Origin: Pseudomonadota bacterium
Lineage (GTDB): Bacteria; Cyanobacteriota; Vampirovibrionia; Obscuribacterales; Obscuribacteraceae
Length of the DNA stretch: 45,895 bases
Reading direction: 5' to 3'
Assembly: GCA_021324135.1 (NCBI GenBank)
Contig: JAJPJO010000075.1
Location: 1 to 45,895, forward strand
The notes below the pieces were generated by a model. It searched no databases. It was not told where the DNA came from and saw only the letters and a list, made by a program, of their open reading frames with translations. Below are positions 18,419-26,405 of the stretch, one piece after another. The stretch's first letter is position 1; each line of letters starts with the position of its first letter. The translations under genes and the position numbers were made by a program.

Positions 18419-19465
18419 TCACAACGTCGACATCTCGACATTACAGAAATTGCGCCGATAGAATTTCATGTAATCGACCTTTTGCTCGACTGCGTCGATC
18501 ACGGCTTGCGAGAAATTGACGCCTTCGAAACGCTGCGCGTTCAACAAACCGCCTGGGCTGAAGACGTTGATCTCCATCAGTTTATTGCCGACAATGTCGA
18601 GTCCGACGAGGAACATCCCGTCCTGAACGAGCTTCGGCCGCACCATTTTGCAAAGCTCGAGCGCTTCATCGCCAATCACCGCCGCCTCCACGCTGCCTCC
18701 GGCATGGACGTTGCTGCGCATGTCTCCCTCAGCGCCGCGCCGGCGGAAGGCTGCGTACTTGCCTTTATATCTGAGCGGCTGCCCGTTCATCATGAATAAA
18801 CGAACGTCACCTTTGGATGCCTCCGGGAGATACTCCTGGCAGATTATGTATCCTTCCTTGCTGAGTGAGTCGATGATCTGGCTCAGGTTGGACATATCTT
18901 GTGGTGTGACGAGGAAAACACCTTTGCCGCCCGAGCCTTGCAGCGGCTTTAAAACCATTCTGTCGCCCAGTTCTCTGGCGAATTCTCTTATCTTCTTCCG
19001 GTTGCGCGTGATCAACGTGCGCGGTCGAACTTCCTCAGGAAATGTTTGGAAGTACATCTTATTGCGCGCTTTGGCAAGACCGTTCGGATCATTGAGCACA
19101 ATGGCGCCATGCTTCATCGCCACCCGACCGAAGTCGATGCCGACACTTTGCGCCCAATCCCGCCTGCCGATTTCATCTGAGGGATCACTTCGCAAAAGGA
19201 GCACATCAAGATCGTCCACGACAATCTCCTCGACAATTGCTCTTGGTCCGCGCAAGTCATTTAGATATGAAGCGGCGCTCTTGTACATTTTCTTAGGAGC
19301 ATGGCGGGCGATCGCTTTCACTTTGTCGTCGCGGTCGTAGATGAAATCCTCGGCGCTGATCACCCAGGCCTCGTGCCCGCGATTGATGGCTACCATGGCC
19401 AATTGATTGGTCGTGTAAGTGACCTTCTCCGTTTGTACGTCGTTGATGAAAAAGGCGATGCGCAT
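18419..19465 (-). CDS. gshB: Glutathione synthetase-like ATP-grasp ligase
   Basis: 348 residues, slightly longer than typical bacterial GshB (about 315). It should join gamma-glutamylcysteine and glycine with ATP in the cytoplasm. Family motifs are visible in order: LLLRSDPSDE, VLNDPNGLAKARNKMYF, MVLKPLQGSGGKGVFLV (ATP-grasp Lys and glycine loop), CQEYLPEASKGDVRLFMMNG, GDMRSNVHAGGS, and EINVFSPGGL near the C-terminus. No gshA (glutamate-cysteine ligase) is in the window, so a related ligase activity on another substrate cannot be excluded. It is the first gene of the run of kinases on this strand, with one base to the next start. Start ATG 19465 with a weak AGAAG upstream. Confidence 0.85.
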   Translation of the reverse strand: MRIAFFINDVQTEKVTYTTNQLAMVAINRGHEAWVISAEDFIYDRDDKVKAIARHAPKKMYKSAASYLNDLRGPRAIVEEIVVDDLDVLLLRSDPSDEIGRRDWAQSVGIDFGRVAMKHGAIVLNDPNGLAKARNKMYFQTFPEEVRPRTLITRNRKKIREFARELGDRMVLKPLQGSGGKGVFLVTPQDMSNLSQIIDSLSKEGYIICQEYLPEASKGDVRLFMMNGQPLRYKGKYAAFRRRGAEGDMRSNVHAGGSVEAAVIGDEALELCKMVRPKLVQDGMFLVGLDIVGNKLMEINVFSPGGLLNAQRFEGVNFSQAVIDAVEQKVDYMKFYRRNFCNVEMSTL

Positions 19466-19487
19466 TGATTACTTCTAGTCCGGGGTC

Positions 19488-19517
19488 ATACTATTCTTCC
19501 CCGCCGGCGGTTAACAA
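19488..19517 (-). promoter_or_regulatory. Candidate promoter for the gshB-kinase operon
   Basis: On the minus strand, TTGTTA (19517-19512) and TAGTAT (19493-19488) are separated by 18 nt, about 23 nt upstream of the gshB ATG. Each hexamer matches the sigma-70 consensus at 4 of 6 positions, so this is only a weak candidate. It is the only pair I found in this short intergenic region. Confidence 0.25.
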
Positions 19518-19556
19518 TATTCGCGAGCCAGCAAATATGCCGCTGCCCGTTTCAAA

Positions 19557-21437
19557 TCATGGCTTGGCCGTGGTACCGAGCACCGCAGGGTGCGCTTTGC
19601 TTTCCAGCCTGCAGTCCAACCAGGCCGCCAGCATCTTTACGATATCTTTTGGCGCTTGACCTTCCTCAAAGATCAAATGCTCCTTAGAGCCCACCAGGAC
19701 CAGGTCCTTCTCGGTCGTCGCCAGCGCCTCATATAGGGCATAAGTGCCCTCCGGCTTCACGAGATGATCCTGAAAGCCCTGAAAAATGATCACGGGCATC
19801 GTTTTTATCTCGTGGGCATTTTTCTTGCTGCGATTCATGAAGTCCTGGAAGCTGAGCAATTCCTCTGCAGAAAGGTTCAGGCGATGGTCGGGATTGGCCA
19901 GCCACGCCTGCTTCAGCTCATCACTCATAGTGGCTTGATCAACGACCTTTTTTCCGATGGCAAACGGACGTTTCTTGTTGGTCAATAGTTTGAATCCGAC
20001 GAGAACCTTTGTCGAGGTGCTTTTATAGCGCAATCCGGAAGGGACGGAGCTGATTAAACCATCAATGAGGTGCGGATACTTGGCGGCAAACTGCATGGCC
20101 AGTGCGCCGCCCATTGATTCACCCAGAATGAAGATCGGCATGTGGGGATTGTGCGCCCGCAAGAGGCTTACCGAGGCAGCCAGGTCCTCGAGTCCGGCAT
20201 CGAGATCGAGATGATCCTGACTTTTTTCAAAGGCAAGGGAGCCGAATCCGCGCACATCGAGGGCGAATACGCCGTAGCCCATCGGGTTGACCTTGGTGGC
20301 GAAATCTTCGTATGAACCGGCATGCAGCCCCAAGCCGTGCAGACACACGATCATGCCCTTTTGCTCGACTTGCGGATCGATGCGGGAAAAGAAGATCTCA
20401 TCGTCCGGGCGATGCTTGATTCTCCAGTTCTCGAAATCATCGGATCGCACAATAGCAGCTCGCTGGTTGCCTGCAGCTGAGACTTCGGCACTATCTTCGA
20501 CTGATTTTAAAAGAGCTGAGCTGGCCGCCCCTATATCAGGCGGAGTGATACTGCCCATGATGGCATCCTTGACCCGCGCCTTCATCTTTTCGATGGCATC
20601 CTTCGAGTACGAGCCTTCTTGAGCCTTCCTGTCGATTTCGGCCAGGAGGCGATCGTGATTGGTTTTTCTAAATATCCAGATCACCTGCTCGAAGAACTTG
20701 CGGGCATTCGAGCAATCGTCGACCTTCGAATAAGCATCGCAGAGATTGTTGAATGCCATGCCGAGGCGCGGGCTTTCCGGTCCGAACGCCTCCAGGTCGA
20801 TGCGGGCGATGCGCTTGAATACACGCAATGAGTCGTTGAATTGCCCTTCGGCGTCGTAACCGCCGGCGATACCTTCAAGGGTTGGAACAAGCTCCGCAGA
20901 GGAGGCACCAAGCTTTTGTTCATAAAAGCTCAACGCCTCGCTATATTCTCTGAGCGCTTTTTTGGCTTGACCCTGCATATAGTGGCACTCTCCCAGCGCC
21001 ATCAGGCAATCGGCTGCATCGAAAGCGTTGACCGTCACGTTCTTATCGATCAAACGTTTGGCCTTCAGTAAGTATTCCTCGGCCTTCTCCGGCTCGCCAA
21101 GCCCAATTTCGCAGTAGCCAAGATTGATCAAGAGGCGAGAGGCGCTCGCGTCGCTGACATCGGCATTCTCCAGGCAATGCAATTGCCCGGCCAGATCGCG
21201 GGTGATCTCTCTAGCGCGCGCGTAGTCGCCCGCGAAGAAAGCCTCGGTGGCACGGATCTTCGCTTGCTCGCAGGACTTGTCGGCTGCCGATATCACAGGC
21301 GGCGTCTCGTCCCCTGATGAAGGCTGCTTTGAAACCTTGATGAAATCGGGCGCTGCAAAAGCAGCGGCACTGCCGACAGTCATGAAAACAATCAGAGAAA
21401 AGGCTGATATCGAGCCAGTTAGTCGCTTCTTCAACAT
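19557..21437 (-). CDS. Exported TPR protein fused to a monoacylglycerol-lipase-like alpha/beta hydrolase
   Basis: 626 residues. Signal peptide about 1-29 (KKR, hydrophobic core, AAAFAAP). TPR-type repeats about 55-255 (e.g. AEEYLLKAKRLIDKN, AKKALREYSEALSFYEQKLG). Alpha/beta hydrolase about 340-612 with oxyanion-region HGLGLHAGSY, nucleophile GESMGG (Ser441), Asp557 in FQGFQDHLV and His587 in GSKEHLIF, the order and spacing of the monoglyceride lipase/Hydrolase_4 group. Predicted to cleave an ester outside the cytoplasm, such as a lipid. I use ATG 21437, which starts at the signal peptide and has AAGG 8 nt upstream; an upstream start at 21518 would spoil the signal peptide. The next gene on this strand, gshB, starts 91 nt further on. 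Confidence 0.85.
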   Translation of the reverse strand: MLKKRLTGSISAFSLIVFMTVGSAAAFAAPDFIKVSKQPSSGDETPPVISAADKSCEQAKIRATEAFFAGDYARAREITRDLAGQLHCLENADVSDASASRLLINLGYCEIGLGEPEKAEEYLLKAKRLIDKNVTVNAFDAADCLMALGECHYMQGQAKKALREYSEALSFYEQKLGASSAELVPTLEGIAGGYDAEGQFNDSLRVFKRIARIDLEAFGPESPRLGMAFNNLCDAYSKVDDCSNARKFFEQVIWIFRKTNHDRLLAEIDRKAQEGSYSKDAIEKMKARVKDAIMGSITPPDIGAASSALLKSVEDSAEVSAAGNQRAAIVRSDDFENWRIKHRPDDEIFFSRIDPQVEQKGMIVCLHGLGLHAGSYEDFATKVNPMGYGVFALDVRGFGSLAFEKSQDHLDLDAGLEDLAASVSLLRAHNPHMPIFILGESMGGALAMQFAAKYPHLIDGLISSVPSGLRYKSTSTKVLVGFKLLTNKKRPFAIGKKVVDQATMSDELKQAWLANPDHRLNLSAEELLSFQDFMNRSKKNAHEIKTMPVIIFQGFQDHLVKPEGTYALYEALATTEKDLVLVGSKEHLIFEEGQAPKDIVKMLAAWLDCRLESKAHPAVLGTTAKP

Positions 21438-21572
21438 AGGTAATACCTTATCAAAAAGCGCGGGAAATAAATGCAATGGTAAAGGGATGTCATCTTGGCA
21501 AGGGTGATGGGCAGACAATGCTTATTTGCTAGAATTGCTGAGGATCGTCGGCTCACTATATAAGGTGTCAAA

Positions 21573-22646
21573 ATGCCTGGAAAGAAAAAGGAAGCCAAGG
21601 GTAAGTCCGCATCATCCGGCAGCAAAAAAAAGGTGACTGCGCAACCCAAACCTGCCGTCGCCAAGGCAAAAGATATAACGATTTCGGAGACCTGCACGAG
21701 CGTTCAGCCCCAAACCTCCGAGGCCCAAAGCGGCAAGCAGACCGCCGATCAATTCTCCTCGGCGCCCCTGGATGGTGAGTTCAAGCAGCTCTTCGATAAA
21801 GTCGACAGTAAGTACCACGACTATCTGCAATCGGTGATCAACCATCCGATCAGACAGTTTCAGCACCCAACCGTTGATGAATATCTTAATCAAATCGCCG
21901 AGCTTGGTCTTGCCAGGGCGGTTGCTCGGGCAATTGACTGTCGCGATTATGCCCGCGGCAATTCCTGGGAGCAGGCGCGCATGAATATTATGAACGCGAT
22001 TTTGCCCCAGCCTCGATTGCTGAAGGATGTTTTGAAAGAAGGCGTCCTGCAGAATTGCCCGGAGGCGATCAAGTGGTACCCCGAGGCAAGCGGCAATCCC
22101 AAAGAAATTGTCGATGTGCTCCGCCCGGTTCTCAAAGACAATGAACCTAAGAATCGCTGGTGGGCGGCGATCCATTTGAGCCGTCACATGGTAGATGAGG
22201 ATGGTCTTGTCGATACGCTCATCGAGGCAATGCAAAGCGACTGGGTGGCTTACAGGTATGAGAATTCATCATCGGGTATAAGCGGGCGAGGTGAGGCGGC
22301 GAAAGCCCTGGCTCGCCTGGGGAACAAGGCGTCGCATGCCAGAAAGATGCTTTATGCTCAACTGGACAGCAAGGGCATCGAGCCGGCCGATGCGGCTCAA
22401 GTTGCCGGCGCCCTTCTGGCGATCACCGGAGAGGTCGACGAGATCATGGACAAGGTGACCAAACTCGCGGAGGGAGTGCTGACCTCCAGGCGCGGACTGG
22501 AACTGCACGGCGGCGATCGCGAACTCTTAAGCACGCTGAGGAATCTGATTGGCAAATGGAAACAGTCAGGCAAAGCAAAATCTGATGAGGTGAATGCCAA
22601 AGTCGAGTTGCTCGAAAAAGAGATCAAGTATCATCTCAATCCCTGA
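21573..22646 (+). CDS. HEAT-repeat-like protein of unknown function
   Basis: 357 residues. The first 40 are rich in Lys, Ala and Ser (GKKKEAKGKSASS) and probably disordered. Residues about 70-345 are helical and read like HEAT repeats, e.g. NRWWAAIHLSRHMVDEDGLV followed by a second helix pair, and GRGEAAKALARLGNKA. No signal peptide or membrane helix, so cytoplasmic; no catalytic motif seen. HEAT proteins usually act as binding scaffolds. ATG 21573 is preceded by AAGGTG at good spacing. Transcribed divergently from the lipase gene and followed after 40 nt by the aldo/keto reductase on the same strand. I do not recognise a named family. Confidence 0.75.
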   Translation: MPGKKKEAKGKSASSGSKKKVTAQPKPAVAKAKDITISETCTSVQPQTSEAQSGKQTADQFSSAPLDGEFKQLFDKVDSKYHDYLQSVINHPIRQFQHPTVDEYLNQIAELGLARAVARAIDCRDYARGNSWEQARMNIMNAILPQPRLLKDVLKEGVLQNCPEAIKWYPEASGNPKEIVDVLRPVLKDNEPKNRWWAAIHLSRHMVDEDGLVDTLIEAMQSDWVAYRYENSSSGISGRGEAAKALARLGNKASHARKMLYAQLDSKGIEPADAAQVAGALLAITGEVDEIMDKVTKLAEGVLTSRRGLELHGGDRELLSTLRNLIGKWKQSGKAKSDEVNAKVELLEKEIKYHLNP

Positions 22647-22686
22647 TGAGGAGAAGCTTGACTATCGGCCAGGCTTGAGCGGAATA

Positions 22687-23529
22687 ATGCGATTGCGATC
22701 TTTTGGCGAGCAAAATATTCCTGTGCCCGTGATCGGCCAGGGCACATGGCAGATGCCTGAGTCCGGCAAGGGGCGGCGCGAGGCCGTCGATGCCATCAAG
22801 GCTGGTATCGATTTGGGCATGACGCATATTGATACTGCCGAGATGTATGGCAGGGCGGAGGAAATCGTCGGCGAAGCGATCAAGGGAGTAGATCGCAGCC
22901 GTCTCTTTATCGTCAGCAAAGTTCTGCCCTCCAACGCCGGGTATACCAAAACTATCTCCTGCTGTGAAAGATCATTGTCGCGCCTCGGGCTCGATTATCT
23001 CGACTGCTATCTTCTCCACTGGCGCGGCGGCCTGCCTTTGTCTGAAACTCTGGCGGCAATGGAAAAATTACAGGCTGATGGAAAAATCAGATCGTTCGGC
23101 GTTAGCAATTTTGACGTCGAAGATCTGGAGGAAGCGATGTCATGTTTGAGCAGCGGTAAACTCGCTTGCAATCAAGTTTTATACAACCTTGAAAATCGCG
23201 GCATCGAACGTCGCTTGATTCCGATGTGCCAGAAAAATTCAATCGCGCTGGTCGGGTACACGCCATATGGTACCGTACCTGGTGCGAGCTCGCAGGCGTA
23301 CAAACGCCTGGCTGCAATCGCCAGGCGCCATGATGCCACAATGCGCCAGGTCATACTGGCATTCCTGACCAGGCTGGATGGAACTTTTACGATTCCAAAG
23401 GCAGCGCGATTGGCTCATGTCGTGGAAAATGCCAATGCCGGCAAACTTGATCTGAGCGAGGATGACATACAAGAGATCGATGAGCTGTATCCTGTGCCGC
23501 GGCGGGATGTTCCGCTCGGTATGATTTAG
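22687..23529 (+). CDS. Aldo/keto reductase
   Basis: 280 residues, normal for a compact bacterial aldo/keto reductase (TIM barrel, NADPH-dependent reduction of aldehydes or ketones in the cytoplasm). The tetrad is complete: Asp49 (HIDTAEMYG), Tyr54, Lys78 (IVSKVLP) and His111 (LLHW). IRSFGVSNF and a C-terminal region with TIPKAAR fit the family cofactor segment. I start at ATG 22687, which gives the standard first strand (MRLRSFGEQNIPVPVIGQG). The frame is open upstream to 22594, inside the previous gene, but that extension has no family counterpart. Substrate unknown; it resembles the E. coli YeaE type. Confidence 0.88.
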   Translation: MRLRSFGEQNIPVPVIGQGTWQMPESGKGRREAVDAIKAGIDLGMTHIDTAEMYGRAEEIVGEAIKGVDRSRLFIVSKVLPSNAGYTKTISCCERSLSRLGLDYLDCYLLHWRGGLPLSETLAAMEKLQADGKIRSFGVSNFDVEDLEEAMSCLSSGKLACNQVLYNLENRGIERRLIPMCQKNSIALVGYTPYGTVPGASSQAYKRLAAIARRHDATMRQVILAFLTRLDGTFTIPKAARLAHVVENANAGKLDLSEDDIQEIDELYPVPRRDVPLGMI

Positions 23530-23552
23530 CGGAAGTTTTTTATTACGTTCAA

Positions 23553-24590
23553 ATGATGAAGAAGAAATTGCTGTTTATCGCCCTGGCCGTGCTCTTACTG
23601 GTCGGCTGCTGCATAGCTTATATCTATTGGATCAATTCACCGCTTTCGGCTGCCCATGCCGTTGGTATGGCAATTGCCAAAAAGGATCGGGCTGCCTTCG
23701 ATCGCTTGGTCGACATCGATAATTTAATTGATGCGCTGACCGGCGAGGTCCTCTATGATCCGGCAGTGCACACGCCTGATCTGACTGACCTGCAGAGATA
23801 CGTCTCCGTGGCCGCTGTCGGTATGGCGAAAGTCAAAATCGATCGCGCCTTGCATCGCAGTGTGGACAATTGGCTCTCGTTGCAAAACGGTGCCTCTCCT
23901 CAAAGCTGCCTGCCAAGCACAAAGCTGCAACTGTGCTCGAATCTTCGTTATCTTCCCGATCAGCCTGTTTACAGTGATGTCGGCGCACCCGTCCTGATTA
24001 GCGGCCAGAGCCGATCGAGAGTGGTTCTTGCCCAGGCGAGCAGCGGAGTCCTGGGCGACTTCGCAAAAGCGGTTCGTAAGGAATTTTCTGCCGAGGGCGA
24101 GCAGCAAAAACAGAACTTCCTCAGGCGCATGAATGAATTTGCCAATGCCCATCCCGATTACCTGATCTCGCGGCTCTTACTGGCTCCCGCAGAAGGGCGC
24201 AGCGGCGCCATTAAATCAGTGCTTTCTGATTATGGTCTGGTAAAACAAAATTTTCGCGGCAAATTCCAGGTCTGGGAAAATGAGCAAGGGCAAGTGCTGA
24301 CCTGTTACTTCTTCTCCCCGAAAGTGAACCATGAGGTGCCTCTCTCGATTCAATTCGTAAGACAAAATCCTGATGAATTCATGGCTTCCTGGAAGATTAC
24401 TCGTCTGGCCCAAATCAAAGAGACATTTCTTGAATTGGGTGAGGACACGGACAAGCAAGTGCAGGAGCTTGTCGCCTATAGTTTGCAAGATGTGACATCG
24501 CGCAATGCCATCAAGAGCGGCGTCAATATCTTGAAGCATCTCGACACGGACGCGAAGCAGATCTGGCAGAAGTTCAAGCAGGGTCTCTGA
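23553..24590 (+). CDS. Membrane-anchored DUF2939-like protein
   Basis: 345 residues. Residues about 4-26 are one strongly hydrophobic segment after MMKKK. The sequence LVGC at its end could also be a lipobox, so either a membrane anchor or a lipoprotein. It is followed by SPLSAAHAVGMAIAKKDRAA and FDRLVDIDNLIDAL, which fits the DUF2939 pattern (SP-x-AL, a helix, then a VD motif) as I remember it. The remaining two thirds have no motif I recognise. Predicted to face the periplasm. Lies 23 nt downstream of the aldo/keto reductase, so possibly the same transcript. The Shine-Dalgarno is poor. Function unknown. Confidence 0.7.
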   Translation: MMKKKLLFIALAVLLLVGCCIAYIYWINSPLSAAHAVGMAIAKKDRAAFDRLVDIDNLIDALTGEVLYDPAVHTPDLTDLQRYVSVAAVGMAKVKIDRALHRSVDNWLSLQNGASPQSCLPSTKLQLCSNLRYLPDQPVYSDVGAPVLISGQSRSRVVLAQASSGVLGDFAKAVRKEFSAEGEQQKQNFLRRMNEFANAHPDYLISRLLLAPAEGRSGAIKSVLSDYGLVKQNFRGKFQVWENEQGQVLTCYFFSPKVNHEVPLSIQFVRQNPDEFMASWKITRLAQIKETFLELGEDTDKQVQELVAYSLQDVTSRNAIKSGVNILKHLDTDAKQIWQKFKQGL

Positions 24591-24631
24591 TCGATTATCT
24601 GATTAATTCGGCCGATAATATGAGTTTATAG

Positions 24632-24647
24632 CCCCTATATACAGGGG
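24632..24647 (+). promoter_or_regulatory. Small hairpin containing the likely ribosome-binding site of the pseudokinase gene
   Basis: CCCCT (24632-24636) and AGGGG (24643-24647) form a 5-bp stem with a 6-nt loop. AGGGG is also the best Shine-Dalgarno for the TTG start at 24655, seven bases away. If the stem forms in the mRNA, it would mask the ribosome-binding site. Confidence 0.35.
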
Positions 24648-24654
24648 ATAGATA

Positions 24655-25731
24655 TTGTATGCCTCAAACTGGCAAACTTGCCGCTCAGTGAAAGTCATGC
24701 AAAAGCCTCGCACTGCACTCCTGACATTAGAATCCTTTGTCGCAAGCCACGGTCCGGTTCATCTCGATCATGCCCTCGAGTTGTCGCTCCGCATTCTCAG
24801 CATTCTGGAGTACTGTCACGAGCGCAACATGATTCACTCGCACTTGCGCCCCGACAAGATCGTAATGGATGGGTCGCAGCCTCTGTTGATCGATTTCAGC
24901 TTTCCGATTAACGGTTCTGCAAACGGAAGTGCAAACGGCAGTTTGAACGGCAACTTTCTCGAGCTTCCCGAGTATCAACTCAACCTGCACACCGTCGAGC
25001 GAAACGAGCAGATCTGCGATGTCACTGCGGTTGCCGGCTTGTTCTTCTACGCTCTTACAGGCGAGGCACCCGGTCCCTTGCGTGATCGAGAGGGTCGCAT
25101 GCCGCACCAGCGTCCTGCCGCTCGCAGCCGGTTGCTAGGTCTTTCGGGCGAGAAGCTCTTTCTCTTGAACCAGATCTTCGATAAAGCTTTCCAGTGGCAA
25201 CTGAAGGACAGATTTGCCAGCGCCCGCGATTTAGCTGACGAGCTGAACAGACTGAAGAACTACAACAAGCCATCTCTATCGCAGGAAAGCCTCGATGAGC
25301 TGCTCAAGGCGATGCGCAGCAACAATCAATCGCAAACTGTGACACCACACGAGATGCGCCTGCAAACAGCATTCAATGGACTGCAAGTTGTCTTCGGCGA
25401 GTTGGCGAGCGCCCTCGAGTCTGATTTGCGCGAGATGGAAGCCGGCTATCGAAAGGAAATTTTGCGGCCGGTTTATAACACCTTTGTACGCTTCAATTAT
25501 AAACTGGCTCCGGAAGCCCGGCTGACGATGCGTTTCAAGCTCGAGATCGTCGGCAGTGAAATCGTCGTCACTGCCTATGTATCTCAAGAAGGTGTCCAGG
25601 AGCGCATAGAGGAACTCTTCCGCACCGAGCATCACACCTTCTACGACAGCACGCAGCTCGAGAAAACCATTCGCGCTTTCGTCGCCCAGAATTTAGCGTT
25701 GCTGATCTCGCAATCAGGCGTTTACAGCTAA
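24655..25731 (+). CDS. Pseudokinase-like protein: kinase C-lobe without N-lobe, plus unknown C-terminal domain
   Basis: Up to 358 residues. The first about 215 resemble only the C-lobe of a Ser/Thr kinase: LSLRILSILEYCHERNMIHSH, then LRPDKIVMDG, LLIDFSFP, an activation-segment-like region, and later LFFYALTGEAPGP and DRFASARDLADELNRL. The N-lobe with glycine loop and Lys is absent. HRD reads HSH and DFG reads DFS, so catalysis is unlikely. A short NGSANGSANGSLNG repeat follows the DFS. The C-terminal about 130 residues (from about TPHEMRLQTAF) are unassigned. Start candidates are TTG 24655 (AGGGG at 7 nt), GTG 24688 and ATG 24697. The upstream gap is too short to hide an N-lobe. Converges and overlaps by 18 nt with the next gene. 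Confidence 0.75.
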   Translation: MYASNWQTCRSVKVMQKPRTALLTLESFVASHGPVHLDHALELSLRILSILEYCHERNMIHSHLRPDKIVMDGSQPLLIDFSFPINGSANGSANGSLNGNFLELPEYQLNLHTVERNEQICDVTAVAGLFFYALTGEAPGPLRDREGRMPHQRPAARSRLLGLSGEKLFLLNQIFDKAFQWQLKDRFASARDLADELNRLKNYNKPSLSQESLDELLKAMRSNNQSQTVTPHEMRLQTAFNGLQVVFGELASALESDLREMEAGYRKEILRPVYNTFVRFNYKLAPEARLTMRFKLEIVGSEIVVTAYVSQEGVQERIEELFRTEHHTFYDSTQLEKTIRAFVAQNLALLISQSGVYS

Positions 25732-26043
25732 ATCTTGGCTTGGTGCCTTGAGATTGCTGATCAGATCGCGAATCTCTTTGATGTCTTCATGCTCGGGTCC
25801 GTATTCCTTTAATAGGATAGCGGAAAGCCGTCCCAGGTTTCGGCAAGCATCCGCCGTTTTATCCAGAGCGGCTTGCACCATACCAAGGTTATAGAGATAT
25901 GGTACGAGTTCGGCGCTCATCGGATCAATTACCTGTTTTGCTTTCAGGGTCAGAGCTTTTTTATAAAAACGCTCCGCCTTAAGGTACTGGCCGCGCTCTT
26001 CAAAAGCTTCACCCAGGGTTAGATAATCTAGTTCTCGTGTCAT
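25714..26043 (-). CDS. Small TPR protein
   Basis: 109 residues with about two TPR units: LTLGEAFEERGQYLKAERFY and LVPYLYNLGMVQAALDKTAD. No signal peptide, so cytoplasmic; such proteins mediate protein contacts. ATG 26043 has an excellent ribosome-binding site (GAGGAGG, five bases away). The start codon and the end of that site form one arm of an inverted repeat (26042-26049 with 26092-26099). The 3' end overlaps the pseudokinase gene by 18 nt on the opposite strand. The closing residues (SQDLAVNA) have no motif. Confidence 0.75.
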   Translation of the reverse strand: MTRELDYLTLGEAFEERGQYLKAERFYKKALTLKAKQVIDPMSAELVPYLYNLGMVQAALDKTADACRNLGRLSAILLKEYGPEHEDIKEIRDLISNLKAPSQDLAVNA

Positions 26044-26099
26044 GGTACCTCCTCAAGATGTTATGGCAAGCCTACGGTGGGCACCGTATTCGGTACCAT
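26042..26099 (-). promoter_or_regulatory. Inverted repeat in the 5' leader covering the TPR gene start
   Basis: On the minus-strand mRNA, ATGGTACC (26099-26092) can pair with GGTACCAT (26049-26042), which contains the last two G of the Shine-Dalgarno and the first two bases of the start codon. Inside it, TACGGTG and CACCGTA (26088-26082 and 26079-26073) form a perfect 7-bp hairpin with a 2-nt loop. A 12-codon reading frame (26099-26061, MVPNTVPTVGLP then stop) starts in the upstream arm. Translational control is possible, or the inner palindrome could be a protein-binding operator. Confidence 0.4.
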
Positions 26100-26405
26100 T
26101 CACATCCATGTGCAAGCGATTATTTAGAAGTCACACCAAGAGATGTTCTTCAGGGCTGGAGAAAGATATATTGGCGGTTTGATTCCCAATTCCTGCTGTT
26201 TCTAAGTCGTTGGCAGGTCGGTCGTCATTAACCTTGTGTCTTCTATGTCAACAATCATAAACAGCGTCTAACCATTAATGCAATACGCTCAATTGGGCGC
26301 ACTTTGAATAGAAAATCAATATATCGAATGCCGAATCGGGCAGCCCGGCAGGGTTGTTTGCCCTACGAGATCCAAGAGTAAGTCAGATAAAATCTGTCCG
26401 GTTGG

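Noticed and set aside
21535-21562. TTGCTG/TATATA promoter before the HEAT-like gene
   Set aside because: Transcription from it would start after the likely Shine-Dalgarno (AAGGTG), so it cannot be the main promoter of that gene.
21612-22235. 207-codon minus-strand frame opposite the HEAT-like gene
   Set aside because: No ribosome-binding site or motif. The plus-strand gene has a good Shine-Dalgarno and coherent helical repeats.
24910-24954. Short repeated AACGG(T/A/C) units suggestive of a tandem repeat or CRISPR-like element
   Set aside because: It is an in-frame low-complexity NGSANGSANGSLNG stretch within the pseudokinase; the units are too short and lack spacers.
26037-26231. 64-codon plus-strand frame in the large intergenic region
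   Set aside because: It overlaps the TPR gene leader, has no ribosome-binding site and no recognisable protein features.
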